Shown here piece by piece: positions 18,256 to 26,943 of a stretch of 41,991 nt of DNA. The notes under the pieces are model-generated. The model saw only the letters and a list, made by a program, of their open reading frames with translations. It searched no databases and had not been told where the DNA came from. Source of the stretch: an uncultured Sutterella sp. (GTDB taxonomy: Bacteria; Pseudomonadota; Gammaproteobacteria; Burkholderiales; Burkholderiaceae_F); assembly GCA_937943605.1 (NCBI GenBank), contig CALEAW010000012.1, positions 1-41,991 of the forward strand, given 5' to 3'. The position numbers and the translations under genes were made by a program. Numbering within the stretch: the first letter of the stretch is position 1; every line of letters starts with the position of its first letter.

Positions 18256-18298
18256 AACGGTTGTTCAGTCCATGTACGGGAACAACCGTTTTTTTTTG
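18256..18298 (+). terminator. Strong intrinsic terminator after the heme-binding barrel gene
   Basis: A perfect 11-bp stem AACGGTTGTTC / GAACAACCGTT with a 13-base loop is followed by a run of nine T. Confidence 0.9.
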
Positions 18299-18332
18299 TA
18301 GGACGGCCTATCCGAATTTTTAAAACAAACTC

Positions 18333-20582
18333 ATGATGCGATTTCGACGTTTTGCTGCAGCTTTATTAGCTGTGGCGCTAGGTGCTTCGACGTTGGCCGA
18401 AGCGAAAACCCCTGAAGAAGTACGTGCCCAATGCCGTGCCGAAGGTCGTCCTTGTGTGGGCTTGGTGCTGTCTGGCGGTGGTGCACGAGGCTTTGCGCAT
18501 ACGGGTGTGCTTGAGGTGCTCGAAGAACTGGGCGTTAAGGTTGACGTGGTCACCGGAACCTCGATGGGCGCCATGGTTGGGGGTGCCTATGCGGCGGGGT
18601 ATTCCGCTGCTCAAATTCGAGACATTGTGGTCGGGGTGGACTGGGATCGTATGATGGCGCCGCGCGCAGATCGTCGTGATCTTCCGTGGCGACTCAAGGT
18701 CGATGACTATAAGAATCTGTCGGCTAACGGGATTGAGTTCACGAAAGAAGGGCAGGTGAAGTTGCCTGAAAGCGTCGTGCCCTCTGAAGAGTTGGACCTC
18801 TTCTTAAACGATAAAACGGGTCCTGTGAACTACGTCAATGACTTGACTGAACTCGCGATTCCTTATGGGGCGATTGGGACCGATTTGGTGACGGGTGAAC
18901 GCGTTGTGTTGCAAAAGGACGTGAACCTCGGTCGAGCCATGCGTGCGTCCATGTCGTTACCTGGGGTGTTTGCACCTGTCGTTATTCACGATCGCATGTT
19001 AGTGGATGGTGGTTTGTTAGACAATCTCCCTGTGAAGCTCGCTCGCGACATGGGTGCTGACGTCATCATTGCCGTGAATGTCGGTACGCCCCTATTAAAG
19101 CGTGATCAGCTCGGTAACGTCGTGACTGTGATGGCACAGATGGTCAATTTGCTCACCGAACAGAATGTGCGTCAGTCGCTCAAAGAATTGGGGCCTGAAG
19201 ACATTTTGATTACGCCAGACCTCTCCAACTTTTCGAGTGCTGACTTAAAGCACAGTAAAGAAATCATGGCGATCGGTCGTGCGGCTGCCGATAAGGCGCG
19301 TGACGACTTGGCGCGCTTTGCGGTGGATCGCGCATCGTGGGAAACGTGGGATAAAACGCGTAAGCGTGCGGTGATGCCTGAAACGCGTCGCACTGAACAC
19401 CATTTGTCTGACATTCGTGTCGAAGGCTTGCAGTTGGCGAACCCTGAAGCGGTCTTAAATGAGATCAATCTCGATACGCGTCGCCCTGTCACGAATGATG
19501 AAATCGATAACGCGAGCCGATTGGTTTGGGCCGATGGTGACTATAGCTCGGTACGGTATCGCTTTGAACCGGGACCCAACGGCACCGAAGTGTTGGTCTT
19601 TGAACCCAAAGAAAAGAAGCCAGGCTACTCTTCGATTCGTATCGGTGGGTCGCTAGAGACCGACTTTAGAGACGAGCACGCGTTTAATGTGTTGCTCTCA
19701 CATACGTGGGGTTGGTTAAATCCGTGGGGTGGTGAGCTCACGACCGAAATTCAAGCAGGTGAAAACCGCCGTGTCTCGACCGAGTTCTATCAACCATTGG
19801 GACCGGGAGCTAAGTGGTTTATTGACCCGATGCTCGAATATAAGGTTCAACCCTTCAATCTCTATGAGGGCGGAGAGGCTGTAGCGCGCTTCCGTAACGA
19901 AACCGTGACCGGGCAGTTGGGTGTGGGCTACACGATTGGTCGATTGGGCTTTATTCGCACGTCGGCAGGGTACGCAGTGCAAAAATCGAACCTTGAAATC
20001 GGTAAAGGGATTCCCGAGGTAGCCGATGTCGAGTCGCCTTTCTTGAGTACTGAACTTTTGCTCGATACGCTCGATAGCGTTAATTTCCCGACATCGGGCT
20101 TTAGGCTCAACATTGAAGCGCAGCGCCTTTTTGATAAGGCCGAAGGGACGGGCTACCGCAATATTTATCAGGCGGGCTTTATGCTCCCCGTTAGTTATGA
20201 TCGCTGGACAACCCTCTTTGCGGGGAAGGTCGGTAAGGCGGCTTTGCCCGGCGTCTTTGCCTTGGGTGGGGCCTTTGAGATGACGGGTAGTCCCTATGGT
20301 CGTTGGACGGGGTCTGATATCCAACTCGGATCGGTACGTATCTCTCGCAATGTTTCTGACATTCTTGGCAACAGCTCTCAGCCGATTTGGGTCGGCGCCT
20401 CCTTTGAAGCAGGTCGAGCTTGGAACCGTAACGACAACACGGAAGCGGGTGACAAGAGTTGGCATCGCGCGGTTGGCGGCTATATCGGGATTGATAGCTT
20501 GATTGGCCCCATCTACCTCATGACGGGGCGCACCAACGAAGAAGGCTGGGGTTGCTACTTCTTCTGGGGTCGTAAGCTTTAA
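18333..20582 (+). CDS. Patatin-like phospholipase fused to POTRA and Omp85 barrel (type Vd secretion, PlpD-like)
   Basis: The 749-residue protein has a signal peptide (about residues 1-24) and a patatin domain (about 43-330). The domain shows the oxyanion loop GGGARG, the nucleophile elbow GTSMG (S77) and the DGG motif (D225), a Ser-Asp dyad. A POTRA-like segment follows (about 365-430, LSDIRVEGLQLANPEAVL), then a C-terminal 16-strand-type Omp85 barrel ending in FFWGRKL. Such proteins translocate their own lipase domain through the outer membrane (type Vd). Active-site residues all appear present. The first of two adjacent ATGs is used. It is a single-gene unit between two terminators. Confidence 0.9.
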   Translation: MMRFRRFAAALLAVALGASTLAEAKTPEEVRAQCRAEGRPCVGLVLSGGGARGFAHTGVLEVLEELGVKVDVVTGTSMGAMVGGAYAAGYSAAQIRDIVVGVDWDRMMAPRADRRDLPWRLKVDDYKNLSANGIEFTKEGQVKLPESVVPSEELDLFLNDKTGPVNYVNDLTELAIPYGAIGTDLVTGERVVLQKDVNLGRAMRASMSLPGVFAPVVIHDRMLVDGGLLDNLPVKLARDMGADVIIAVNVGTPLLKRDQLGNVVTVMAQMVNLLTEQNVRQSLKELGPEDILITPDLSNFSSADLKHSKEIMAIGRAAADKARDDLARFAVDRASWETWDKTRKRAVMPETRRTEHHLSDIRVEGLQLANPEAVLNEINLDTRRPVTNDEIDNASRLVWADGDYSSVRYRFEPGPNGTEVLVFEPKEKKPGYSSIRIGGSLETDFRDEHAFNVLLSHTWGWLNPWGGELTTEIQAGENRRVSTEFYQPLGPGAKWFIDPMLEYKVQPFNLYEGGEAVARFRNETVTGQLGVGYTIGRLGFIRTSAGYAVQKSNLEIGKGIPEVADVESPFLSTELLLDTLDSVNFPTSGFRLNIEAQRLFDKAEGTGYRNIYQAGFMLPVSYDRWTTLFAGKVGKAALPGVFALGGAFEMTGSPYGRWTGSDIQLGSVRISRNVSDILGNSSQPIWVGASFEAGRAWNRNDNTEAGDKSWHRAVGGYIGIDSLIGPIYLMTGRTNEEGWGCYFFWGRKL

Positions 20583-20608
20583 GGCGACCACGCAGCAACC
20601 AAAAACGA

Positions 20609-20639
20609 ACGCCGATTCACAATGAGTGGATCGGCGTTT
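20609..20639. terminator. Bidirectional terminator between the patatin and universal stress genes
   Basis: AACGCCGAT and ATCGGCGTT form a 9-bp stem, extended by TCAC/GTGG-type pairing, with an AAAAAC/GTTTC flank on each side, between convergent genes. Confidence 0.7.
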
Positions 20640-20694
20640 CGCTTATGCGGGTTACCAAGTTGAGTGGCGCCTTGGTGACCAGACATTCGTTGAG

Positions 20695-21489
20695 TTAGTG
20701 GGCTTTGGAGATCAGGACAGGCACTCCGCTACCCGCCACAATACGCATGGCAGTCGAACCCAAGAAGGCAGAGCGGAAGTTGTCGTAACCGTGAGAGCCA
20801 ATCACCAAAAGATCAAGGTGTTCGGCCGCATATTCGCAAATCGCGTCACCAACGTGCCCCTTGAGGTGCGTTTCGCCGCATGGGATACCAGCTTCAGCAA
20901 AAAGCGTTAAGACGGGCTCAGCAGCTTCGTGCCAGGCTTCTTCGGTGTCCGCCACGTTAATCACTTCAAAGGTTGTGCCTTCACCAAAGAATTCTTGATT
21001 GTTAACTAGGAGTTCACCCGCAGCGCGAGCATAGTCAGACTTGTCAACGCAAAGGCCGACACGCAAGGGACCCGTCGGTACCGTGTCACGAATCAATAAA
21101 AGCGGACGTTCGGTGCGACTTAGGACTTGTGCCGAAACGCTCCCTAAGAAAAGACCACTCACGGCCGAGCGACCGTGCGAACCCATGACGATAAGGTCGG
21201 CATCCATACGGTCGGCTTCTTGGACGATCGTGGGTCCCAATTCGCCACCCAACACAACGCCTTTTGCGTCGAGCGCTTCGGTGACGTCTTTGAGGCTATC
21301 AAAGACTTTTTGGCCTTCCTCTTGATAGGCGTTACGAACAGACTCAAGCCCGAGCAGATCGATGATGGCTTCAGGCACCTTGTGTTGAACGTTCAAGAGT
21401 TCAACTGTGGCGTGCTCAACGCGGTCAGCAACAAAACGAATGGCATGGCGGCTATGATCACTGCCGTCAACAGGAAGAAGAATGCGCAT
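20695..21489 (-). CDS. Tandem universal stress protein (two UspA domains)
   Basis: This 264-residue protein has two UspA folds. The first (about residues 1-140) has the ATP-binding motif GSHGRSAVSGLFLGS; the second (about 145-264) has GSHGYDNFRSAFLGST. Both fit G-x2-G-x9-G-S/T, so both halves may bind ATP. Usp proteins help cells survive stress or stasis, with no defined reaction. The start is the ATG at 21489, with GAGGAGG 4 bases before it; the upstream in-frame start adds 16 residues beyond that ribosome binding site and is rejected. It is a single gene with its own upstream region (21490-21638), in which a GCCTGA/TCAGGC hairpin lies at 21539-21556. Confidence 0.9.
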   Translation of the reverse strand: MRILLPVDGSDHSRHAIRFVADRVEHATVELLNVQHKVPEAIIDLLGLESVRNAYQEEGQKVFDSLKDVTEALDAKGVVLGGELGPTIVQEADRMDADLIVMGSHGRSAVSGLFLGSVSAQVLSRTERPLLLIRDTVPTGPLRVGLCVDKSDYARAAGELLVNNQEFFGEGTTFEVINVADTEEAWHEAAEPVLTLFAEAGIPCGETHLKGHVGDAICEYAAEHLDLLVIGSHGYDNFRSAFLGSTAMRIVAGSGVPVLISKAH

Positions 21490-21638
21490 AAAACCTCCTC
21501 GAAACCAAAGTGATTCATTGCGGTCTATAGGCATCAATGCCTGACGACGATCAGGCGTTGCTTTGGATCTCTAAGATCATTGTAATCGGCTTTGAGGGGC
21601 TTGTCTTTCTTTTTATTAACGCTTTGTGAATGCCTCTC

Positions 21639-22346
21639 TTAGAGATAATTGATGGCTTCTTGCCAGGTGTTGAAGTGGTACGGTGTCGCGGCTTTCAAAA
21701 AGTCTCTATCGTCGTTAGACCAGTCGTCTTGCATGACGGCGACACGCATGCCAGCAGCCTTGGCTGCAAGGAATCCTTGACGAGAATCTTCAAAAACAAG
21801 ACAAGCGTCAGGTGGGACGCCAAGGCGCTCAGCAGCCGTTAAATACACCTCAGGATCTGGCTTAATTTTGCTCACGTTTTCACGCGTTAAGATGACGTCA
21901 AAGAGTTCGTCAAAAGATAACTTGGGCGCAATGTGTGGATTGGTTGACCCATAGATGTCGATGTTGGCACGTTTGGTGGTTGTGCCAATGGCGAGTCGAT
22001 AGCCGCGCGCTTTAAGGGCTTTGACAAAAATATCGGCATCGGGTTTGAGATGTACGTCGGTACGGATCATTTCGCGCGAAATACGATAGCGCTCTTTATG
22101 GATAGCTTCGCCAGACAATGGACTACCGCAGAGCGTACCAAAATCTGCACAAAAACCGACATAAGGATTGGGTTCGAGGCTATGTCGCGCTAAGGCGTCG
22201 TCTCGAAATTTCGCTAACATAGGGCCCGCATATTCAGGGTGCCCCAAGTATTGTGCAAGCGCTAGATCCACGGCATTCCAGATACCTAGTGAGTCGATCA
22301 GGGTGCCATCAAGGTCGAAAATCACTGCCTTAATACCGTGGAGCAT
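21639..22346 (-). CDS. HAD-family hydrolase (phosphatase / beta-phosphoglucomutase-like)
   Basis: This 235-residue HAD superfamily protein shows motif I FDLDGTLIDS (nucleophile and acid/base Asp), motif II IGTTTKRAN, the lysine in SKIKPDPEVY and the acidic motif IV VFEDSRQG. A helical cap lies between motifs I and II (subclass I, as in phosphoglycolate phosphatase and beta-phosphoglucomutase). It is cytosolic; the substrate cannot be told from sequence. The lipoprotein gene lies 54 bases upstream on the same strand, so the two may be co-transcribed. Confidence 0.88.
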   Translation of the reverse strand: MLHGIKAVIFDLDGTLIDSLGIWNAVDLALAQYLGHPEYAGPMLAKFRDDALARHSLEPNPYVGFCADFGTLCGSPLSGEAIHKERYRISREMIRTDVHLKPDADIFVKALKARGYRLAIGTTTKRANIDIYGSTNPHIAPKLSFDELFDVILTRENVSKIKPDPEVYLTAAERLGVPPDACLVFEDSRQGFLAAKAAGMRVAVMQDDWSNDDRDFLKAATPYHFNTWQEAINYL

Positions 22347-22400
22347 GCGTCAAATTCCTCAAAACAAAATGACAAATGGTAGGTCGAAGTTGTTGGTATT

Positions 22401-22886
22401 TTAATATGGCACGACGACCCACGCGCGACCTGGCCACGGGCGCATCCAATAGGGGCCCCACGGATTATCCATATAGAGTCGCATCTGGTCGCGTTCTGCT
22501 TCAGCAACACGTGCGCGTTCCTGCGCGCGCTTTAATGCCCATGTTAGATCTTGGTCAAGCCCTGGCGCGTCCGCTGGGCGCTTAAGCATGACAGTGAGTC
22601 CGTTAGAGAGATCACAAACCGGTAATGGCGTGGCCGTGACGGCTGTGGCGCCGCTAGGCCATTTCGCCATAAAGCCAGGAACCTCAGGACAATGGCCTGG
22701 GATCGCATTGGCTTTGAGTATGTCTTGGTCAAAGGGCACCGAGACAGGTGCGTAGCCGTAGACCACAGCCCCGCTTTGGTCGGTGATGAGGGCGCCTTCA
22801 GGGTCACTTGTCACGTTGACATAGGTTGAGCAACCTGCTAGTAGGCTTAATAAAAGCGTCGCAACGCCTAAACGTCCAATGCGCAT
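22401..22886 (-). CDS. Small lipoprotein with PEGA-like segment
   Basis: This 161-residue lipoprotein has a signal peptide ending in the lipobox LLAGC (Cys about residue 19). The segment just after it (VNVTSDPEGALITDQSGAVVYGYAPVSVPF) resembles a PEGA-type beta domain, in which a Pro-Glu-Gly-Ala-like turn precedes G-x-x-P-x-x-V. A helical stretch rich in Arg and Glu (about 120-145) and a Trp/Pro-rich end (NPWGPYWMRPWPGRAW) follow. AGGAGGT lies 7 bases before the ATG at 22886, which decides the start over a TTG one codon earlier. Function unknown. Confidence 0.75.
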   Translation of the reverse strand: MRIGRLGVATLLLSLLAGCSTYVNVTSDPEGALITDQSGAVVYGYAPVSVPFDQDILKANAIPGHCPEVPGFMAKWPSGATAVTATPLPVCDLSNGLTVMLKRPADAPGLDQDLTWALKRAQERARVAEAERDQMRLYMDNPWGPYWMRPWPGRAWVVVPY

Positions 22887-22929
22887 CAATCGTACCTCCT
22901 TAACGATGATCTTGATAACATTCTAGGCG

Positions 22930-22966
22930 CAAAAAACGCCGTACAGCGCTTGGTTGCACGGCGTTT
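22930..22966 (-). terminator. Terminator of the amidohydrolase gene
   Basis: On the minus strand AAACGCCGT and ACGGCGTTT form a 9-bp stem, followed directly by TTTTTTG. Confidence 0.8.
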
Positions 22967-22993
22967 CACATGTTCACGAAATCAAAAGATTCG

Positions 22994-24400
22994 TTACGGG
23001 ATGAAGCGAGCGGGTTCCGGATCCGTGAAGTCGGTGAGGATATGGTTGTAACCTGCGCGCTGGGCAGCGGCCACACCAGCCTTCGTGGTGACGAGTGTCA
23101 TGCCCTTACCTAGAATTTCGCCGTCCTTCATGACCGACTGACCAGCAACGATTGTTTCTTTAGCGATCTGACGGTCATAGTCAAAGATCGTGATGTCGGC
23201 CACGGCGCCTTCGCTCAAGTGACCGCGATCCATCAAGCGGAGGTGGCGTGCCGGATTAACACTGGTCTTCACGACAAATTCAGGGAGCGTCAAAGCGCCA
23301 AACTTCACGAGGGAAAGCCCCACGGAGATGGCCACGTTACGTGGGATGCAACCGCCGTCCGTCGAGATGGCGTCAACCACGAAGCTACCGTCTTCACGCT
23401 TAGCGGTGGCCACCATGAAGCGAGAAAGCGCTGGATTGACCGGGAAACTACCGGCACCCTTGCGACCTTGCTTTTCCCAAAGTTCGAGCGCGGCCTCGCC
23501 TTCAACCAATTCAGACATAAAGCCCGTATCGGCAATGGCAAAGCAGCGGTGCGTCAAGAAGGCGGTCTTCATGCCTTCGACGTCAGGCGTGAGGCCAAAC
23601 GTTTCAAGGCAGGTGCGTGTCACGTGGTCAATGATCTGACCGTCTTCGTCAGCATCGAGCACCGTCCCGTTATTGGGACTGACGTAGGCTTCGCACCAGA
23701 AGTTCGGGTTGGCACGCAAGAGTTCGATGGCTTCTTGCGCCTCGTCGGCAACCGCATTCACGCGACCGCGGCAATAGGCATTGATGTGCGCTAAGTGTAG
23801 GCGCTGGCCTTTCGCCGCTTCAAAGACCTCACGAACGCCCAAAATGTTGGAGCCTGCCGTATGTGAGCCCGCGTGCCAAGCGACGTAGGCATGAAGGTCA
23901 TTGGCGGTACGCACGAGTTCAGCACTTGTTTCAAGGGGAAGTGGCCAGTGGCCGCCCATGATCTTGACACCCAAAGCACCTTTTGCGAGGCTGTCGTTCA
24001 CAAACTTTTCGAGCTGTTCGCGTGTCGGGGTCATCGTGCCGCAATGCTTCATCGGGTCAAAGCCTTCGAGCATGGCCACGTTAATGCCAGCACCGCAAGT
24101 GTGGCCAGTTTCGAGGATTTCGTCACAAGGGCCAGCCATATCCAAGCAGGTGGTCACCCCTGCGGCGGCAGCCATGCGTGTGCCATAGCTCGAACCGAAC
24201 ATACTACCTAAGTGAAGATGCGGGTCAATGAGACCAGGCATCAAACAAAGCCCTGTGAGGTCTTCAACGCTAGCGGCTTGTCCTTCTAAAGCCGTGCCGA
24301 CGGCGGCGATATGCCCATTTTCAATAGCCACATCCATCACCGCATCACGACCGTTCACAGGGTCAACGATACGGGCATTCTTAAGAAGACGATCCCACAT
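22994..24400 (-). CDS. Amidohydrolase superfamily enzyme (dihydroorotase/hydantoinase-like)
   Basis: This 468-residue cytosolic metal-dependent amidohydrolase starts with a small beta domain (LLKNARIVDPVNG). It then shows the metal-binding LIDPHLHLG, a candidate bridging lysine in ALGVKIMGGHW, histidines in WHAGSH and LHLAHINAY, and the catalytic aspartate in DAISTDGG. The family hydrolyses cyclic amides, ureas or acylated amino acids; the exact substrate is open. The ATG at 24400 is chosen because AAGGAG lies 8 bases before it; a start at 24451 would overlap the predicted promoter. The divergent LysR gene at 24630 is the obvious candidate regulator. Operation as a single-gene catabolic unit is inferred. 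Confidence 0.82.
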   Translation of the reverse strand: MWDRLLKNARIVDPVNGRDAVMDVAIENGHIAAVGTALEGQAASVEDLTGLCLMPGLIDPHLHLGSMFGSSYGTRMAAAAGVTTCLDMAGPCDEILETGHTCGAGINVAMLEGFDPMKHCGTMTPTREQLEKFVNDSLAKGALGVKIMGGHWPLPLETSAELVRTANDLHAYVAWHAGSHTAGSNILGVREVFEAAKGQRLHLAHINAYCRGRVNAVADEAQEAIELLRANPNFWCEAYVSPNNGTVLDADEDGQIIDHVTRTCLETFGLTPDVEGMKTAFLTHRCFAIADTGFMSELVEGEAALELWEKQGRKGAGSFPVNPALSRFMVATAKREDGSFVVDAISTDGGCIPRNVAISVGLSLVKFGALTLPEFVVKTSVNPARHLRLMDRGHLSEGAVADITIFDYDRQIAKETIVAGQSVMKDGEILGKGMTLVTTKAGVAAAQRAGYNHILTDFTDPEPARFIP

Positions 24401-24449
24401 AAAATTTTCTCCTTTTGGTCTAAATTCTGCGCTTTTAGGCAGACTAGTC

Positions 24450-24477
24450 ACTATATCTTAGACCGTGATGGTGTTAA
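24450..24477 (-). promoter_or_regulatory. Candidate sigma70 promoter of the amidohydrolase gene
   Basis: On the minus strand TTAACA, a 16-base spacer and TATAGT give a good match, with a leader of about 43 bases before the ATG. It lies in the 229-base divergent region shared with the LysR gene. Confidence 0.55.
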
Positions 24478-24629
24478 TTTCTATGAGGTTTCTCCTAGGT
24501 AAATAACGTCTCGCAGTAGGAATTTTCCCGTATTGTTGTGGTTGAGGAACAGGGGTAGGACGTGCTTGGCTTTAGGCAATTCGGTAAGATAGTGAGCGGA
24601 AAGCCAATTATCTCGGGAGCTTAGCTTTT

Positions 24630-25592
24630 ATGGACAGCGTCGTCGACAAAAAGAAGATTGATTTGTGTTATGAAGATGTGCTGTTTGCGCTGAAGCTCTT
24701 CGAAACGCAGAGTTTGACACTCACGGCGCAAGCCTTTGGCTTCAGCATGGGCGCTGCATCACGACGTTTGGCGCATGTGCGTGAAGTCTTTGGTGACGAA
24801 CTTTTCGTGCGCTCAGGTCTCACGATGTTGCCCACGAATCGCATGAAGGATTTACGTCCTCAGTTGATCGATTTGGTGTGCCGAACCAAAGCGCTTTTTA
24901 GCGCGGATCGTTTTGATCTCAAGTCGACGGCGCGCAATGTCCGTGTTGTGGCGGCTGATAATGCGGTAGCAACCTTTATGAATGGGGTGATTGGGCGCTT
25001 TTATGAGGCGGCTCCCTTGAGTCGCCTCACGATTTTGCCGCTTGATTTGCATCTCTATGACCGTATCCGCGATGGTGAAGCTGATATGGCTTTCTTTCCG
25101 TTAGACGGGATTCCAGCCGACTTTCATGAGTTGGTGCTTTATAAGACACGCAAGGGTCTCATGGTGCGCCACGATCATCCGCTAGCGAAGGTCTACGATC
25201 AGAACGGTCGACTCACGGTTGAAGATGTGCAACCGTGGCGCGCTGTGAAGCTCGAATTTGGTGGGCGCCCAGCAAAGGCGGTGGGTATCAATGAGATCGA
25301 GCAACCTACTGGCATGACCGTGCCTTATGTTTTGTCGGTGCCCTATGTGGTCTCGCAAACCGACTTTACGTTTTCGGCGCCATTAATGACATTGCAGCGC
25401 TTCACGAAGGACACGCAGTTTAAGTTCCGTATTTTGCCTTTGCCCGAAGCGCATAGTCACTTTACGCCACGTATTGTCTGGCACCATAGTACGCACACGG
25501 ACCCCTTTTTACAGTGGGTCCGTGGGTTGATTGCGGATGCCGCACGCTCTGAAGCAAAGGCACTTGGTTTCTTAGAGGGTGCCTCTTTTTAG
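24630..25592 (+). CDS. LysR-family transcriptional regulator
   Basis: This 320-residue LysR-type regulator has its winged HTH at about residues 18-75 (SLTLTAQAFGFSMGAASRRL, then VFGDELFVRSG). A substrate-binding domain follows from about residue 105 (RNVRVVAADNAVATF). The N-terminus is about 14 residues longer than usual. It is divergent from the amidohydrolase gene and likely controls it; the inducer would be a compound related to that enzyme's substrate. It converges with the nitroreductase gene 12 bases downstream, with no clear terminator between them. Confidence 0.85.
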   Translation: MDSVVDKKKIDLCYEDVLFALKLFETQSLTLTAQAFGFSMGAASRRLAHVREVFGDELFVRSGLTMLPTNRMKDLRPQLIDLVCRTKALFSADRFDLKSTARNVRVVAADNAVATFMNGVIGRFYEAAPLSRLTILPLDLHLYDRIRDGEADMAFFPLDGIPADFHELVLYKTRKGLMVRHDHPLAKVYDQNGRLTVEDVQPWRAVKLEFGGRPAKAVGINEIEQPTGMTVPYVLSVPYVVSQTDFTFSAPLMTLQRFTKDTQFKFRILPLPEAHSHFTPRIVWHHSTHTDPFLQWVRGLIADAARSEAKALGFLEGASF

Positions 25593-25603
25593 GCTGATGA
25601 GAC

Positions 25604-26449
25604 TTATCGGAATGTATCGAAGATGGACTCTAAACGATAGCCTAAGGTTTGCGCTGCAATTACGGATTCGCCTTTTTGAAGGCGCAACACGCGTTCCACA
25701 CGATCGCGGTCAAAGCCCGTGCGCGCTAAACAGGCGAGATTCATGGCGGCTGCGGCCATGTAGACCGCTTGAATCTTGACGCCTACGTCAATGATCATGC
25801 TTCGGGTGCGCATTTCGTCCATTTTGGCGGGTGTCCAGGTGTCGTGCTGCAGTTTTTCCATCACGCGCTCGCCTAAACGCGACAAGAACGTATCGGTACG
25901 CGGTCGGTTGGCGACATATATCAAATGTACAGGCGCGACGCTTAAGTGGGGTGAGGCAAAGAACGTCTCAGCACGCACGTCAGAGAGTTCGCAAAAAATC
26001 AAACCGTGCTTTTCAGGAACCCAGCGCCAAATGCCGTTGGCTTTGAGGATATAGATATCAATTTCTCGCCAGTCCAACGCAGAAGGCGTCGTACGCCGAC
26101 CGTTAGAACGATTAATGCCGTCCGCTGCCCATAAAAGGGTCGAGAGGTCTTGATCCGAGAGCGGTTCATCACTAAACGTACGATGAGATTGGCGCTTCGA
26201 TAAGACGTCTGTCAGCCCCATGGTTAGGGGTTCTGGCTCGGGTAATTGACGAAAAATGACATGCTTATCGTCAGACCCAAAACGCGATTCGAGTTCTTTG
26301 AGGACTTCGTCAAATTCAGTGCGAATGCGAGAGACGCGTTGGTCGATTGACTCACGAAGTTCAGTGACTTGTTCCGAGAGTTCATGACGAAGTTCGTTTT
26401 TTAGGTTGGCGACACTTCGTCCTAATGATTCAAGAGATTTTTTGGCCAT
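25604..26449 (-). CDS. Nitroreductase-family protein with N-terminal coiled coil
   Basis: The C-terminal part (about residues 80-281) is a nitroreductase/SagB-like FMN domain: LSKRQSHRTFSDEPLSDQDLSTLLWAADGINR has the conserved R-S-x-R start, and GFDRDRVERVLRLQKGESVIAAQTLGY closes it. The first 58 residues are a predicted coiled coil (LGRSVANLKNELRHELSEQV ... EFDEVLKELESRF) that normal nitroreductases lack. The enzyme presumably uses NAD(P)H and flavin; the substrate is unknown. GGAGGAAAG, 5 bases before the ATG, supports the start. It is divergent from the XRE-type gene. Confidence 0.8.
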   Translation of the reverse strand: MAKKSLESLGRSVANLKNELRHELSEQVTELRESIDQRVSRIRTEFDEVLKELESRFGSDDKHVIFRQLPEPEPLTMGLTDVLSKRQSHRTFSDEPLSDQDLSTLLWAADGINRSNGRRTTPSALDWREIDIYILKANGIWRWVPEKHGLIFCELSDVRAETFFASPHLSVAPVHLIYVANRPRTDTFLSRLGERVMEKLQHDTWTPAKMDEMRTRSMIIDVGVKIQAVYMAAAAMNLACLARTGFDRDRVERVLRLQKGESVIAAQTLGYRLESIFDTFR

Positions 26450-26550
26450 GTTCTTTCCTCCTATGTGCGTTGTTCGAAGTGTCAGGGCAAATCGTGCCTT
26501 GACATATCTACGAGATGCACATCCTTAAGGATAGCCGCTGATCCATTAAA

Positions 26551-26943
26551 ATGATGCCAATATTGAACGTTGGTAAAAGGATTTACAAAAGAATGAGGGC
26601 AATTACAGAAGAGCGTGTTGGCGCCGAAACAGCTTTTCGTTTAACAGTACCTAATGACAAAGCTCCGGCAGTACGCAAAATGCTTGAAGGCATGATGGTC
26701 TTGATGGGTGAATCGTCTGTAATGTTGTCGTTTGACGACGTGGAACCCGATTTGCCGCCTGGCCCCATGTTGAAGCGTTTACGTAAAGAGAATGGCCTCT
26801 CGCAAAAAGCCTTGGCCGAAAAGCTTGGCACCAATCAAGTTCGCGTCTCGGATATGGAGCAAGGCGTGCGCGCCATTTCGCCAGAATTGGCGATGAAAAT
26901 GGCTGAGGTGTTTGGTGTCTCAGCCAAGTTCTTCATGCCTTAG
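26551..26943 (+). CDS. XRE-type helix-turn-helix protein
   Basis: This 130-residue protein has a C-terminal Cro/CI-type HTH (about residues 74-128, LKRLRKENGLSQKALAEKLGTNQVRVSDMEQGVRAISPEL). An N-terminal segment (about 1-65) matches nothing I know. The arrangement resembles antitoxin-like or HigA-like regulators, but no toxin gene is next to it. The start is uncertain: 26551 and 26593 (MRAITEERV) are both possible and neither has an ideal ribosome binding site. It is divergent from the nitroreductase gene and ends 4 bases into the convergent sensor kinase gene. Confidence 0.75.
   Translation: MMPILNVGKRIYKRMRAITEERVGAETAFRLTVPNDKAPAVRKMLEGMMVLMGESSVMLSFDDVEPDLPPGPMLKRLRKENGLSQKALAEKLGTNQVRVSDMEQGVRAISPELAMKMAEVFGVSAKFFMP

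Noticed and set aside
19716..20591. Minus-strand open frame opposite the Omp85 barrel region
   Set aside because: Antisense to a continuous, well supported barrel domain; composition is not protein-like.
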